Shown here: in pieces, positions 1 through 7,826 of the stretch
How positions within the stretch are numbered: the stretch's first letter is position 1
Layout of the letters: each line of letters starts with the position of its first letter
Assembly: GCF_017744435.1 (NCBI RefSeq)
Contig: NZ_JAGIBG010000010.1
Span: 1 to 64,000, forward strand
Length of the DNA stretch: 64,000 nt
From: Pseudomonas sp.
GTDB lineage: Bacteria; Pseudomonadota; Gammaproteobacteria; Pseudomonadales; Pseudomonadaceae
Direction: 5' to 3'
Program-made: the position numbers and the translations under genes
The notes under the pieces: generated by a model
Seen by the model: only the letters and a program-made list of their open reading frames with translations
Told to the model about the DNA's origin: nothing
Database searches by the model: none

Positions 1-216
1 CAGACGACAGTCGGCGCTGGGTTTTGCTGTTTCTGTTTCCTACACCGGCCTCTTCGCGGCGGTTCGGCGCGAAGAGGCGCCCGCTCCCACAGGGATATCG
101 CCGCCCTTGAGGGCAGTGCAGTACCTGTGGGAGCGGGCGCCTCTTCGCGCCGAACCGCCGCGAAGAGGCCGGTGTAGGAAACAGAAACAGCAAAACCCAG
201 CGCCGACTGTCGTCTG
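1..216. repeat. Perfect 93-bp inverted repeat (head-to-head REP pair)
   Basis: Positions 1-93 are the exact reverse complement of 124-216, with a 30-base spacer. Each arm carries a REP-like core (GTGGGAGCGGGCGCC and CGCGAAGAGG), but the symmetry runs on for about 40 bases beyond the REP core. The left arm begins at the first base of the window, so the repeat may extend further left. It lies just beyond the 3' end of tRNA-Gln. Confidence 0.9.
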
Positions 217-251
217 CACTGAACCAAAAATAGGTATTTGAAGAGAGAAAA

Positions 252-326
252 TGGCAGGGGCGGCTGGATTCGAACCAACGCATGGCAGGATCAAAACCTG
301 CTGCCTTACCGCTTGGCGACGCCCCT
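252..326 (-). tRNA. tRNA-Gln (anticodon TTG)
   Basis: On the minus strand the sequence folds as a 75-nt cloverleaf. The acceptor AGGGGCG pairs with CGCCCCT, the T-loop reads GGTTCGAATCC, and CCA is encoded at the 3' end. The seven-base anticodon loop TTTTGAT gives anticodon TTG, which reads CAA glutamine codons. Confidence 0.95.
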
Positions 327-401
327 GTATCGGATGCAGCTGATGCTGCCCTGACAATTCCAACTGAGTGACAACTGGGTTGTTGTCTTGGAATGCGCGG
401 C

Positions 402-429
402 ACTTTAACACATAGATTCGCCCTGTAAA
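402..429 (-). promoter_or_regulatory. Probable promoter of tRNA-Gln
   Basis: On the minus strand TTTACA (424-429) is followed after 16 bases by TAAAGT (402-407), then by a GC-rich stretch GCCGCGC. A GC-rich discriminator is typical of stringently controlled stable-RNA promoters. The site lies about 75 bases upstream of the mature tRNA. The assignment rests on consensus matching only. Confidence 0.5.
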
Positions 430-596
430 CCCCCAACGTGAAAAAAAATGCTTTAAAACAGCAAGTTAGTGCTTCCGAGCGGTTTTCATGGCCCGTCAGG
501 GCAACCACCCGTCGTTTTTCCACCGCCTCGCCTCAACACAATCGCATTCCTCCCTTCCAATCAGATAAGCGAACTGCATTGACCAAGGAGGACACC

Positions 597-839
597 ATGC
601 CCGTTTCCCACGACCTCTACCAGGACCTGCACTACCCGCGCGAAATCGTTCAGCAGCGGCGCCAGCAGGACAAGGCCCTGGACCGCCTGCTCGACGAGTA
701 CATGGACATCGACAACCAGGTGCTGGCCGCCGAATCGATCTCGGCCGGCAATTTTGTCGACGAAGACCTGCGCCACCTGAAAGAACGCCGGTTGACCGTG
801 AAGTACATGATCGAGCGCCAGCTGGAGCGCAAGGCCTGA
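597..839 (+). CDS. YdcH-family (DUF465) small protein
   Basis: This is an 80-residue, highly charged, predicted all-helical protein. It shows the pattern of the YdcH/DUF465 family: a central D-x-Q-V segment and a C-terminal HLKERRLTVKYMIERQL helix. An AAGGAG Shine-Dalgarno sequence at 585-590 sits six bases before the ATG at 597, which fixes the start. The frame is open further upstream, but no comparable ribosome site is there. The role of the family is unknown. The gene stands alone, separated from the convergent DUF1810 gene by one base. Confidence 0.75.
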   Translation: MPVSHDLYQDLHYPREIVQQRRQQDKALDRLLDEYMDIDNQVLAAESISAGNFVDEDLRHLKERRLTVKYMIERQLERKA

Positions 840-840
840 G

Positions 841-1272
841 CTAACCCTTCAGCAACGCCAGTGTGCGCAAGTCCGGTTCACCGCCATAGAACTGCACCAG
901 GCCAAGCGGGAACAGCGGATGGTCAGGCGCCGCTTGGCCGAACAGGGTCAGGCACGAGCGCAGCTTGAGATCGTCGGGGCTGCCGAGGATCTCTCGGGCG
1001 CTCTTGTCGCTGTGCTGCACCAGGGCGGTCACGCAGGCTTCCAGCCGTGGCCCCAGCACTGGATGAGCGAGATAGGCACGGGCCTCGTCGAGGCCGGACA
1101 GCGCATAACGCTCGGCCATGATGCTGTGGCCCAGGCCGTCGAGTTGCGGGAACACGAACCACATCCAGTGGCTGCGCTTGCGTCCGGCCTGAAGCTCCTG
1201 CAGGACCTGGTCGTACACCCGGTCCTGGGCTTCAACGAAACGTTCGAGCTTGAAATCGGCAGGCATGGCCAC
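841..1272 (-). CDS. DUF1810 family protein
   Basis: The protein has 143 residues and starts MAMPADFKLERFVEAQ. It carries the hallmarks of DUF1810: an N-terminal L-E-R-F-V-x-A-Q motif, a central SHWMWFVFPQ motif and a later LRSCLTLF motif. These are small cytosolic proteins of unknown function. The second ATG, two codons in, is an alternative start. The gene is convergent with the YdcH-like gene and divergent from the ATPase gene downstream of it in the window. No partner or pathway can be inferred from the context. Confidence 0.8.
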   Translation of the reverse strand: MAMPADFKLERFVEAQDRVYDQVLQELQAGRKRSHWMWFVFPQLDGLGHSIMAERYALSGLDEARAYLAHPVLGPRLEACVTALVQHSDKSAREILGSPDDLKLRSCLTLFGQAAPDHPLFPLGLVQFYGGEPDLRTLALLKG

Positions 1273-1424
1273 GACTCCTCTACTTGGCTCATCCTCCTAG
1301 CCTACGCCTGTTCGACCGACCTATCGCGCCAGCCGATCATTGCCCGGCACTTTATCTATTGGTCACAATGGCCGCCCTCGGGCAAGCTGCACGCTGCCCT
1401 GCCTTTGCCCAAGGAGCTCAGCTT

Positions 1425-2510
1425 TTGTCTGCCTGGATCCCTTCCCCGCTGCGCCAGCTCGGCCAGCGCTTGCGTGGTGCGTCATCCCACCAGAGTGAAC
1501 TGCTCGGCTGGTTCGAGGACAAGGCGCACAGCCGTGGCTATCAGCTCAGTGACGGCCAGCGCCGGGTCATCGACAGCATGGCCGGGCAGCTTGCGCATCT
1601 TGAGGGTGGTCAGTCACGCAGCCTCTATCTGCATGGCTCGGTCGGCCGCGGCAAGAGCTGGCTGCTCGATGGCTTTTTCCAGGCGGTACCGGTAGCGGCC
1701 AAGCGGCGCCTGCACTTCCACGACTTTTTCGCCCGCCTGCACCAGGGCATGCACCAGCACCGCCTGCTGGACGATGCCTTGGGCGCCACCCTGGACGAAC
1801 TGCTGGGTGACTGCCAGGTGCTGTGCTTCGACGAGTTCCATGTGCATGACATCGGCGATGCCATGCTGCTCACCCGACTGTTCAACGCCCTGTTCGCCCG
1901 CGGCATCTTCCTGTTGGTGACGTCTAACTACGCACCTGAAGGGCTGCTGCCCAACCCGCTGTACCACGAGCGCTTCCTGCCGGTGATCCGCCTGATCAAC
2001 AGCTCGATGGACGTGCTTGAAGTCGGTGGCGACACCGATTTTCGCAGCTTGCCGGCCAACCGCGAGCACCAGCGCTTTACCCAGGGGCACTATGTGTGGC
2101 CGGGGGATGCGGCGCAGCGTCAGGCGCTGAAGGTGCCGGATGAACAACCGGTGGTGCTGGAGGTGAACAAACGGCCGTTGCGCGCCCTGGCCATTGATGG
2201 CCGACGCGTGGTGCTGGCCTTTGACGACCTGTGCGAGAAGGCCACGGCAGTGATCGACTACCTGGTGCTGGCCGGCCAGTACGACGAGTGGTTCATCGAT
2301 GGGCTGGATGATCTGTCGGAGTGTTCGCTGGCGGCGCAGCAGCGCTTCGTCAACCTGGTGGATGTGCTGTATGACCAGGATCGGCAGGTGACCGTGATCG
2401 GGCGGCGACCACTGGAAGAAAGCCTCGGCGGGCCGCTGGCCGACCTGATGCGGACCCGGAGCCGGTTAGGGCAGCTGCATCAGGCTGGACCCGAAAGCTT
2501 TATTGCCTGA
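1425..2510 (+). CDS. AFG1/ZapE-family P-loop ATPase
   Basis: This is an AFG1-like ATPase related to the cell-division factor ZapE and mitochondrial LACE1/AFG1. Walker A is GSVGRGKS, Walker B is VLCFDEFHV, and the VTSNYAPEGL segment is the family sensor region. A TTG start at 1425 is preferred because AAGGAG (1411-1416) precedes it by eight bases, giving 361 residues, close to the usual ZapE length. In-frame ATGs at 1284 and 1368 would add 47 or 19 residues of low-complexity sequence without a good ribosome site. Its N-terminal region does not resemble the ZapE of other pseudomonads as I remember it. It may therefore be a second, divergent paralogue rather than the division gene itself. Confidence 0.8.
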   Translation: MSAWIPSPLRQLGQRLRGASSHQSELLGWFEDKAHSRGYQLSDGQRRVIDSMAGQLAHLEGGQSRSLYLHGSVGRGKSWLLDGFFQAVPVAAKRRLHFHDFFARLHQGMHQHRLLDDALGATLDELLGDCQVLCFDEFHVHDIGDAMLLTRLFNALFARGIFLLVTSNYAPEGLLPNPLYHERFLPVIRLINSSMDVLEVGGDTDFRSLPANREHQRFTQGHYVWPGDAAQRQALKVPDEQPVVLEVNKRPLRALAIDGRRVVLAFDDLCEKATAVIDYLVLAGQYDEWFIDGLDDLSECSLAAQQRFVNLVDVLYDQDRQVTVIGRRPLEESLGGPLADLMRTRSRLGQLHQAGPESFIA

Positions 2511-2511
2511 C

Positions 2512-2591
2512 CCGGCCTCTTCGCGGCTAAAGCCGCTCCCACAGGGTCAGCGCCGTCCCTGTGGGAGCGGCTTTAGCCGCGAAGTGGCCGG
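2512..2591. repeat. REP pair (GGCTTTAGCC type)
   Basis: Arms 2512-2546 and 2557-2591 are inverted copies, differing at one base, around a 10-base spacer. The core reads GTGGGAGCGG-CTTTAGCCGCGAAG, and the CGGCTTTAGCCG part can itself form a small hairpin. It lies between the convergent 3' ends of the ATPase gene and prpE, and may serve as a bidirectional 3'-end structure. Confidence 0.9.
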
Positions 2592-2605
2592 AACAGGTCA
2601 ACCCA

Positions 2606-4495
2606 TCAGCCAGCCCTTGGCAAATCCGCCAGCACCGCCTCGATCTCCCCGAGCACCGCCGGGTCATCCAGGGTCGAAGGCGGCACATACGCCTGCCCAT
2701 CGGCAATCTTGCGCAGCACCGCCCGCAGGATTTTCCCCGAGCGGGTCTTGGGCAAGCGCTTCACCAGGCGCACCCGGTTGAAACACGCCAGCGCGCCGAT
2801 TTCCTCACGCACGCTGCCCACCAGTTCCACCAGCAACTGCGCCTCGGCAATGCTCTCGCCATCCTTGAGCACCACCAGCGCCAGCGGCACCTGGCCCTTG
2901 ATCTCGTCATGCACACCGATCACCGCACACTCGGCCACCGCCGGGTGGCGGGCGACCAGGTCTTCCATCTCGCCCGTGGACAGCCGATGCCCGGAGACGT
3001 TTATCACGTCATCGGTGCGGCCCATGATGTAGACGAAGCCATCCTCGTCCAGGTAGCCGCCGTCACCGGTGTGGTAGTAACCCGGGTAGGTCTGCAGGTA
3101 CGCCTGCAGGTAGCGTTCATGGTCGCCCCACAGGGTCTGGCTGCACCCCGGCGGCAGCGGCAGGGCAATGACGATGGCGCCTTGTTGATCAGGGCCCAAC
3201 AGATGTCCGTCATCATCCAGCACGCGCACGTGATAACCCGGCACCGCACGGTTGCTCGAACCCGGCCGCGCCGCACTGCCCGCCAGCCCCACGCAAGGCG
3301 CGGTCACTGGCCAGCCGGTTTCGGTCTGCCACCAGTGGTCGTGCACCGGTTTGCCGGTGACCCGTTCCAGCCACTCATGGGTGCTGGAATCGAGCTTTTC
3401 CCCGGCCAGGAACAGCTGGCGCAGCGAGCTCAGGTCATGCTTGCGGATCAGTTCGCCATCCGGGTCTTCCTTGCGGATCGCACGCATGGCAGTCGGAGCG
3501 CAGAACAAGGCATTGACCTTGTACTGCTCGACCACCCGCCAGTAGGCCGAGGCGTCCGGCGTGCGGATCGGCTTGCCCTCATAGAACACCGTGGTGCAGC
3601 CGCTCATCAGCGGCCCGTAGACGATCAGCGAATGGCCGACCACCCAACCGACATCGGAAATGCCCCACCACACGTCCCCGGCCTGCATGCCATAGATATG
3701 ACGCATCGCATAGCACAGGGCGACCGCGTTGCCACCATTTTCGCGGACGATGCCCTTGGGTTTGCCGGTGGTACCGGAGGTGTACATGATGTATAGCGGG
3801 TCGCCGGCATCCAGCTCGACGGGCGCCACCGGTTCGGCGCTGGCCAGCGCCTGCTGCCAGTCCAGGTCACGGCCTGGCTGCAGCTGCGCACGGGCCTGGG
3901 GCCGTTGCAGCACCAACACATTGCGGGGCTGATGGTGGGCCACCTGCAGGGCGCGGTCGACCAGCGGCTTGTACGCGATCACCCGGTCGAACTCCAGGCC
4001 ACAGGACGCGGTGAGCAACAGCGTCGGCCGGGCATCATCGATGCGCAGTGCCAGCTCGTTGGCGGCAAAGCCACCGAACACCACCGAATGCACCGCGCCG
4101 ATTCGTGCGCAGGCGAGCATGGCCATGGCCGCCTGGGGCACCATCGGCATGTAGATAATCACCCCGTCGCCCTTGCCCACGCCCAACTGCCGCAGCAGGC
4201 CTGCCAGGCGTGCCACTTCGTCGCGCAACTGGTGATAGGTGAAGGCCTGCTGCACACCGGTCACGGGGGAATCGTAGATCAGCGCCAGCTGCTCGCCGCG
4301 GCCCAGTTCGATCTGCCGATCGAGGGCCAGGTAACAGCTGTTCAGGCGGCCGTCAGCGAACCAGCGGTGGGTGCCGTCGGGGTTGTCCTGCAGGGTCAGC
4401 GAGGGCTTGCGGTACCAGGCCAGGGATTCGGCCTGTTCGGCCCAGAAGGCAGCAGGGTCGGCAATGGATTGGGCGTAGCTGTGCTGGTAGGTCAT
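2606..4495 (-). CDS. prpE: Propionyl-CoA synthetase
   Basis: This adenylate-forming enzyme converts propionate, ATP and CoA to propionyl-CoA, feeding the methylcitrate cycle encoded at 18-26 kb. It has 629 residues, the usual PrpE length. The P-loop of the ANL superfamily is YTSGTTGKPKG; the HWWQTETG, YHTGDGGYLDEDG and GRTDDVINVSGHR motifs follow. The C-terminal RLPKTRSGKILR carries the acetylatable lysine. The start is taken at ATG 4495, giving MTYQHSYAQSI, as in other pseudomonad PrpE proteins; an upstream ATG at 4555 would add 20 non-conserved residues. The gene is divergent from a LysR regulator. Acetyl-CoA synthetase is the main alternative, but the length and N-terminus favour PrpE. Confidence 0.9.
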   Translation of the reverse strand: MTYQHSYAQSIADPAAFWAEQAESLAWYRKPSLTLQDNPDGTHRWFADGRLNSCYLALDRQIELGRGEQLALIYDSPVTGVQQAFTYHQLRDEVARLAGLLRQLGVGKGDGVIIYMPMVPQAAMAMLACARIGAVHSVVFGGFAANELALRIDDARPTLLLTASCGLEFDRVIAYKPLVDRALQVAHHQPRNVLVLQRPQARAQLQPGRDLDWQQALASAEPVAPVELDAGDPLYIMYTSGTTGKPKGIVRENGGNAVALCYAMRHIYGMQAGDVWWGISDVGWVVGHSLIVYGPLMSGCTTVFYEGKPIRTPDASAYWRVVEQYKVNALFCAPTAMRAIRKEDPDGELIRKHDLSSLRQLFLAGEKLDSSTHEWLERVTGKPVHDHWWQTETGWPVTAPCVGLAGSAARPGSSNRAVPGYHVRVLDDDGHLLGPDQQGAIVIALPLPPGCSQTLWGDHERYLQAYLQTYPGYYHTGDGGYLDEDGFVYIMGRTDDVINVSGHRLSTGEMEDLVARHPAVAECAVIGVHDEIKGQVPLALVVLKDGESIAEAQLLVELVGSVREEIGALACFNRVRLVKRLPKTRSGKILRAVLRKIADGQAYVPPSTLDDPAVLGEIEAVLADLPRAG

Positions 4496-4590
4496 GTTGA
4501 TGAAAACCCGGTACTTGTTGTTATTGAAGGGCGAAGAGTGAGTATGGCCCGCCACACCGGGGCCGCCATGGGACTAAAGTCACAACGGAC

Positions 4591-4620
4591 CTGCAAATTT
4601 GCAGACAAGGCAAAATTGCC
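4591..4620. promoter_or_regulatory. Twin palindromes in the prpE-lysR intergenic region
   Basis: CTGCAAATTTGCAG (4591-4604) and GGCAAAATTGCC (4609-4620) are both perfect palindromes. They share the core GCAAA(A/T)TTGC, with centres 17 bases apart. They lie between the divergent starts of prpE (4495) and the LysR gene (4688). A possible -10 for the regulator, TAGAAT, is at 4653-4658. Paired sites in such a location are typical of LysR operators. That assignment is inference. Confidence 0.55.
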
Positions 4621-4687
4621 CCTGTCCATGACCCAGAATGGTGCAAAGCTTCTAGAATAGGCCACCCTCCCCGCCACAGAGCAGCTC

Positions 4688-5554
4688 ATGGACATCGATC
4701 AGGCCCGAACCTTCCTGGAAATCGTGCGTTGCGGCAGCCTGGTCGCCGCCGCCGAACGCCTGTTCGTGTCGCAGACGGCCATCACCGCCCGCGTGCAACG
4801 CCTGGAGCAGCAACTGGGTTGCCAGCTGTTCGTGCGCAGCCGCAACGGTGCCAGCCTGACCAGCGACGGCGAGGCCTTCGTCAGCTATGCCAACCAGCTG
4901 GTGCAGACCTGGGAAGCGGCACGCCGCGACTTGCCACTGCCCGAAGGCTGCCAGCAAGTGCTGCATGTGGGCGCGGAAGTGAGCCTGGGTAACCCGATGT
5001 TGCTCGACTGGGTCGGCGCCCTGCACCGCGAGCTGCCCAGCCATGCCATCCGCAGCGAGGTGAGCGATGGCGAGTCGTTGCTGCGCAAGGTGGAAATGGG
5101 CCTGCTCGACGCCGCACTGGTGTACCAGCCGACCTACGGCCCAGGGCTGCAGGTGGAGCAGTTGATGGAAGAGAAGCTGATCCGCGTGCGGCGGGTCGAT
5201 CAACCCGAGCCGTATATCTACATCGACTGGGGCGAAGCCTTCCGCCGCCAGCATGACGCCGCCCTGCCCGACTGCGCACGCCCGGCGCTGAGCTTCAACC
5301 TCGGGCCGTTGGCCCTGCAGTTCATCCTCGACCAGGGTGGCAGCGGATATTTCCGGACCCGCGTGGTACAGGCCTACCTGGAGACCGGCGTGTTCGAGCG
5401 CGTGCCACAGGCGCCGGAATTCACCTATCCGACCTACCTGGTCTACCCGCGCAAGCGCGACAGCGAGGCCCTGCAGCAGGCCATCGCGGTGCTGCGCCAG
5501 CTGGTGGCCGCCGGCGCCAGCGATTGGTCACAACGCTGGGACCCGGTTATCTGA
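4688..5554 (+). CDS. LysR-family transcriptional regulator
   Basis: The protein has 288 residues. A winged helix-turn-helix occupies about residues 1-60 (ARTFLEIVRCGSLVAAAERL and VSQTAITARVQRLEQQLG). A substrate-binding domain of the periplasmic-binding-protein type follows. It is divergently placed from prpE, the classical layout of a LysR regulator and its target, so control of propionate activation is a reasonable hypothesis. The effector cannot be read from the sequence. The last 27 bases overlap the end of the convergent HPP gene on the opposite strand. Confidence 0.88.
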   Translation: MDIDQARTFLEIVRCGSLVAAAERLFVSQTAITARVQRLEQQLGCQLFVRSRNGASLTSDGEAFVSYANQLVQTWEAARRDLPLPEGCQQVLHVGAEVSLGNPMLLDWVGALHRELPSHAIRSEVSDGESLLRKVEMGLLDAALVYQPTYGPGLQVEQLMEEKLIRVRRVDQPEPYIYIDWGEAFRRQHDAALPDCARPALSFNLGPLALQFILDQGGSGYFRTRVVQAYLETGVFERVPQAPEFTYPTYLVYPRKRDSEALQQAIAVLRQLVAAGASDWSQRWDPVI

Positions 5555-6685
5555 GGCAGCGCTGGCAGCACTGAGCAACTGGCGCTTGAGGCCGGCGATC
5601 AGGTCGGTCTGGGTGACCACACCAACCAATTGCTCGCCGTCGAGCACCGGCAGGCAGTGCAGGCCCTGCTCGCACAGCAGCGGCAGCAGGCGCTCCAGCG
5701 GGTGCTGGCTGCTGACGCTGACCACCCGCCGGCTCATCACCTGCTCCATGCGCACCGCCTTGCGGCCGAACAGGCCACGCCAGCTGAACTGGCCGCGCTG
5801 CATGGCCGGGCCGACCAGGTCACTGAGGCTGACAATGCCCACCAGCTTGCCCTGCTGAAGCACCGGCAAGGTTTTCAGGTGGTGGTCGGCGAGCATCTTC
5901 CAGGCCTGCTCCAGGGTGGTGTCCGGTGTAGCGAACTGCACGTCGCGGGACATCACCGCCCCGGCAGTGATGCCGCCGAGGCTGCGCTGCAGCGCATGCT
6001 GCTCGGTGGCAAGGATGATGCGCTCCAGCTCGTCGCGGGTGACGTCGACAAATTCGCCCAACTCTTCCAGGGCCTGATCCAGGTCGGCGCCACGGATGCC
6101 CACGCGCTCGCTGGGCAGCGGGTCGTGGGTGTGGTGCAAGTCCTTGCGCGGCGCCACGCCTTTCGGATAGCGCACGCCTGTAAGGCGGTTGTAGATCACG
6201 GCCACGGCCACCAGGATCAGCGCGTTGAGCAGCACCGGTTCAAGCAGGTGATCGCCCATGGCCGTCAGCCCCGGGTCGGCCAGTACTGCGCTCACCGCCA
6301 CACCACCACCGGGTGGGTGCAGGCAACGCAGCAAGCACATCACCAGGATCGAAACCCCCAGGGCAACGGCCGCCACCCACAGTTCAGGGCCGAAGCCCTG
6401 GCGCATGGCCAGGCCGACCGCAGTGGCCAGGGCATAGCTGCCAAGCACTGGCCACGGCTGCGCCAAGGGCCCGGAATGCACGGCGAACACCAGCACCGCC
6501 GAGGCCGCCAACGGGCCGAGCAGGTGCAGGGCAATGCCCGGGCCATAGGCCAGGCTGGTCAGCCAGCCGGCGAGGAACAAGCCGAGCAAGGCGCCGATAC
6601 CGGCACGCAACCATTGTTTTGGGGGGATATTCAGGGGCGCTGGCAACAGCCGCTGCAGACGACCTTCGGAACGCATGGCAGACAT
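5528..6685 (-). CDS. HPP-family membrane protein with C-terminal CBS pair
   Basis: The protein has 385 residues. The N-terminal half (about 25-170) has several hydrophobic helices and the diagnostic LHPPGGGVAVSAV segment of the HPP family. The C-terminal third holds two CBS domains (about residues 240-370; ATPDTTLEQAWKMLADHHLK and a similar second repeat ending GVVTQTDLIAGL). CBS pairs usually sense adenine nucleotides. HPP proteins have been linked to nitrite transport in some organisms, but the substrate here is unknown. The start at 6685 lacks a clear ribosome site, and a second ATG at 6676 is possible. An apparent Rho-independent terminator lies 32 bases upstream, within its leader. Confidence 0.85.
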   Translation of the reverse strand: MSAMRSEGRLQRLLPAPLNIPPKQWLRAGIGALLGLFLAGWLTSLAYGPGIALHLLGPLAASAVLVFAVHSGPLAQPWPVLGSYALATAVGLAMRQGFGPELWVAAVALGVSILVMCLLRCLHPPGGGVAVSAVLADPGLTAMGDHLLEPVLLNALILVAVAVIYNRLTGVRYPKGVAPRKDLHHTHDPLPSERVGIRGADLDQALEELGEFVDVTRDELERIILATEQHALQRSLGGITAGAVMSRDVQFATPDTTLEQAWKMLADHHLKTLPVLQQGKLVGIVSLSDLVGPAMQRGQFSWRGLFGRKAVRMEQVMSRRVVSVSSQHPLERLLPLLCEQGLHCLPVLDGEQLVGVVTQTDLIAGLKRQLLSAASAASDNRVPAL

Positions 6686-6716
6686 TTAGGTAATCGGGAT
6701 CTGTGGTTTTTCTGAT

Positions 6717-6748
6717 TAAAAAGAAAGCCCAGCCGAAGTGGCCTGGGC
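6717..6748 (-). terminator. Rho-independent terminator in the HPP leader
   Basis: On the minus strand an eight-pair stem with one bulged G (GCCCA-G-GCC with GGC-TGGGC) is followed directly by TTTCTTTTTAA. No minus-strand gene lies upstream that would need it, so it belongs either to the HPP leader or to a small transcript from 6750-6900. Confidence 0.6.
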
Positions 6749-6870
6749 CTCGCATTGCGGATGCAATAGCTCAAGGGGGCTCCGTCCGTGGAGAGATGGA
6801 AACCGCAGGGTTTCGTGTGGGGGATTGTGCCGGGCGGGGGGAGATTGGGCTAATTCAAAAAAATGCGGCT
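6717..6870 (-). ncRNA. Candidate structured leader or small RNA ending in a terminator
   Basis: Reading the minus strand, three short hairpins occur in a row: a 6-bp stem at 6799-6814, a 4-bp stem at 6780-6793 and a 5-bp stem at 6754-6767. They are followed by GCCCAGGCC-ACTTC-GGCTGGGC (6748-6727) and a T-rich run TTTCTTTTT, which is the form of an intrinsic terminator. The terminator lies 32 bases before the HPP start. This could be an attenuated leader or a free C-rich small RNA. The 5' end is a guess and no known family was recognised. Between 6686 and 7031 there is no protein-coding gene. A further 7-bp hairpin (ACTGCAA, 6873-6891) lies next to it. Confidence 0.3.
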
Positions 6871-7031
6871 GTACTGCAATTTTTTTGCAGTGCTGAGCGG
6901 TAACGGCACTCTGCCTAACACTGCGTTCATGCGCTCCTCACCAATTAATGACATTTCAGCGTCTACGCTGCCGGCTCTTCAAGTAACTGCCGTGAATACC
7001 CGTGGCTCAAGCTTTTCAGTGGAGCAAGCGC

Positions 7032-7709
7032 ATGAGGCAACAGCACGACCAACTGACCGCAAGCCTGAACCGGCGACGCCTGGTCGTCCCCATGCGTTAC
7101 AGGTTGCTACTGGCTGTATCGGCGTTAATGGCGCTGGCGTCGTTGGCCTACCACTATTGGCCGCGTTCGCCTGTAAACCTCGCACAAGATGGCAACATGA
7201 CCAGCACGGGGTTGTATGCCAGCTGGAAAGCAGGCGATGTGATCGTGCTGGTTCGGCACGGCGAGCGCTGTGACAGTTCAAGCAATGAGTGCCTGGGCCC
7301 CATGGACGGCATCACGGTCGTTGGCAGCGCTGTGTCGACGGCTGTCGGCCAGTCATTCGAACGACTCGGCCTGGAGAGCACCGACGTGTTCGCCAGCCCC
7401 ACCACACGCACCGTTCAGACCGCGCAATCCATGTTCGGCCCCTCGGCGAGCACTCAGAGCTGGCTTTACGACTGCGATGAAACGCTGATCGATCAAGCCA
7501 TTGCCCACAAGAAGGACAAGCGCAACCTGATCCTGGTTACCCACAGCGGCTGCATCAGCAAGATCGAGACGTTGTACGGCTATCCTCGCGCCCCTAAAAG
7601 CGAATACGCCAGTGCTCTGTTCATTGCTGTGAATAGCCAGGGCAAAGCATCTCTGCGCGGGATACTGAACCACGAGGACTGGGCAAACCTTCCCACTCCC
7701 ATGCATTAG
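7032..7709 (+). CDS. Ais/PmrG-like histidine phosphatase (LPS-associated)
   Basis: The protein has 225 residues. A membrane anchor or signal sequence (about residues 20-42, MRYRLLLAVSALMALASLAY) is followed by a histidine-phosphatase domain. The RHG motif VLVRHGERC holds the phospho-accepting His, TRTVQTAQSM follows, and a second catalytic His is in LVTHSGC. CDxSxNxCLxxxDGITV after the RHG motif matches enterobacterial Ais, which dephosphorylates heptose in the LPS core. GGAG at 7021-7024 supports the ATG at 7032; an internal ATG at 7092 is an alternative. It precedes an ArnT-like transferase in the same direction, which supports an envelope role. The exact substrate is inferred. Confidence 0.75.
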   Translation: MRQQHDQLTASLNRRRLVVPMRYRLLLAVSALMALASLAYHYWPRSPVNLAQDGNMTSTGLYASWKAGDVIVLVRHGERCDSSSNECLGPMDGITVVGSAVSTAVGQSFERLGLESTDVFASPTTRTVQTAQSMFGPSASTQSWLYDCDETLIDQAIAHKKDKRNLILVTHSGCISKIETLYGYPRAPKSEYASALFIAVNSQGKASLRGILNHEDWANLPTPMH

Positions 7710-7826
7710 AAACACCGTTTCAAGCAAGGGTGGCATGCAGGCGCGTCCTCCTCCTGAGGCGTTTACGAAAAGTGCCTGCGCGAAGCTTCGTATAAACCCA
7801 GAGGGCCTGTCCCTTGTCTTCGGTCC

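Noticed and set aside
438..596. Possible 53-residue N-terminal extension of the YdcH-like protein
   Set aside because: The sequence is not protein-like for this family and lacks a ribosome site. The AAGGAG before 597 fixes the start.
7710..7826. Separate regulatory element between the phosphatase and ArnT-like genes
   Set aside because: Only an imperfect inverted repeat (around TTTACGA and TCGTATAAA) is present, too weak to call.
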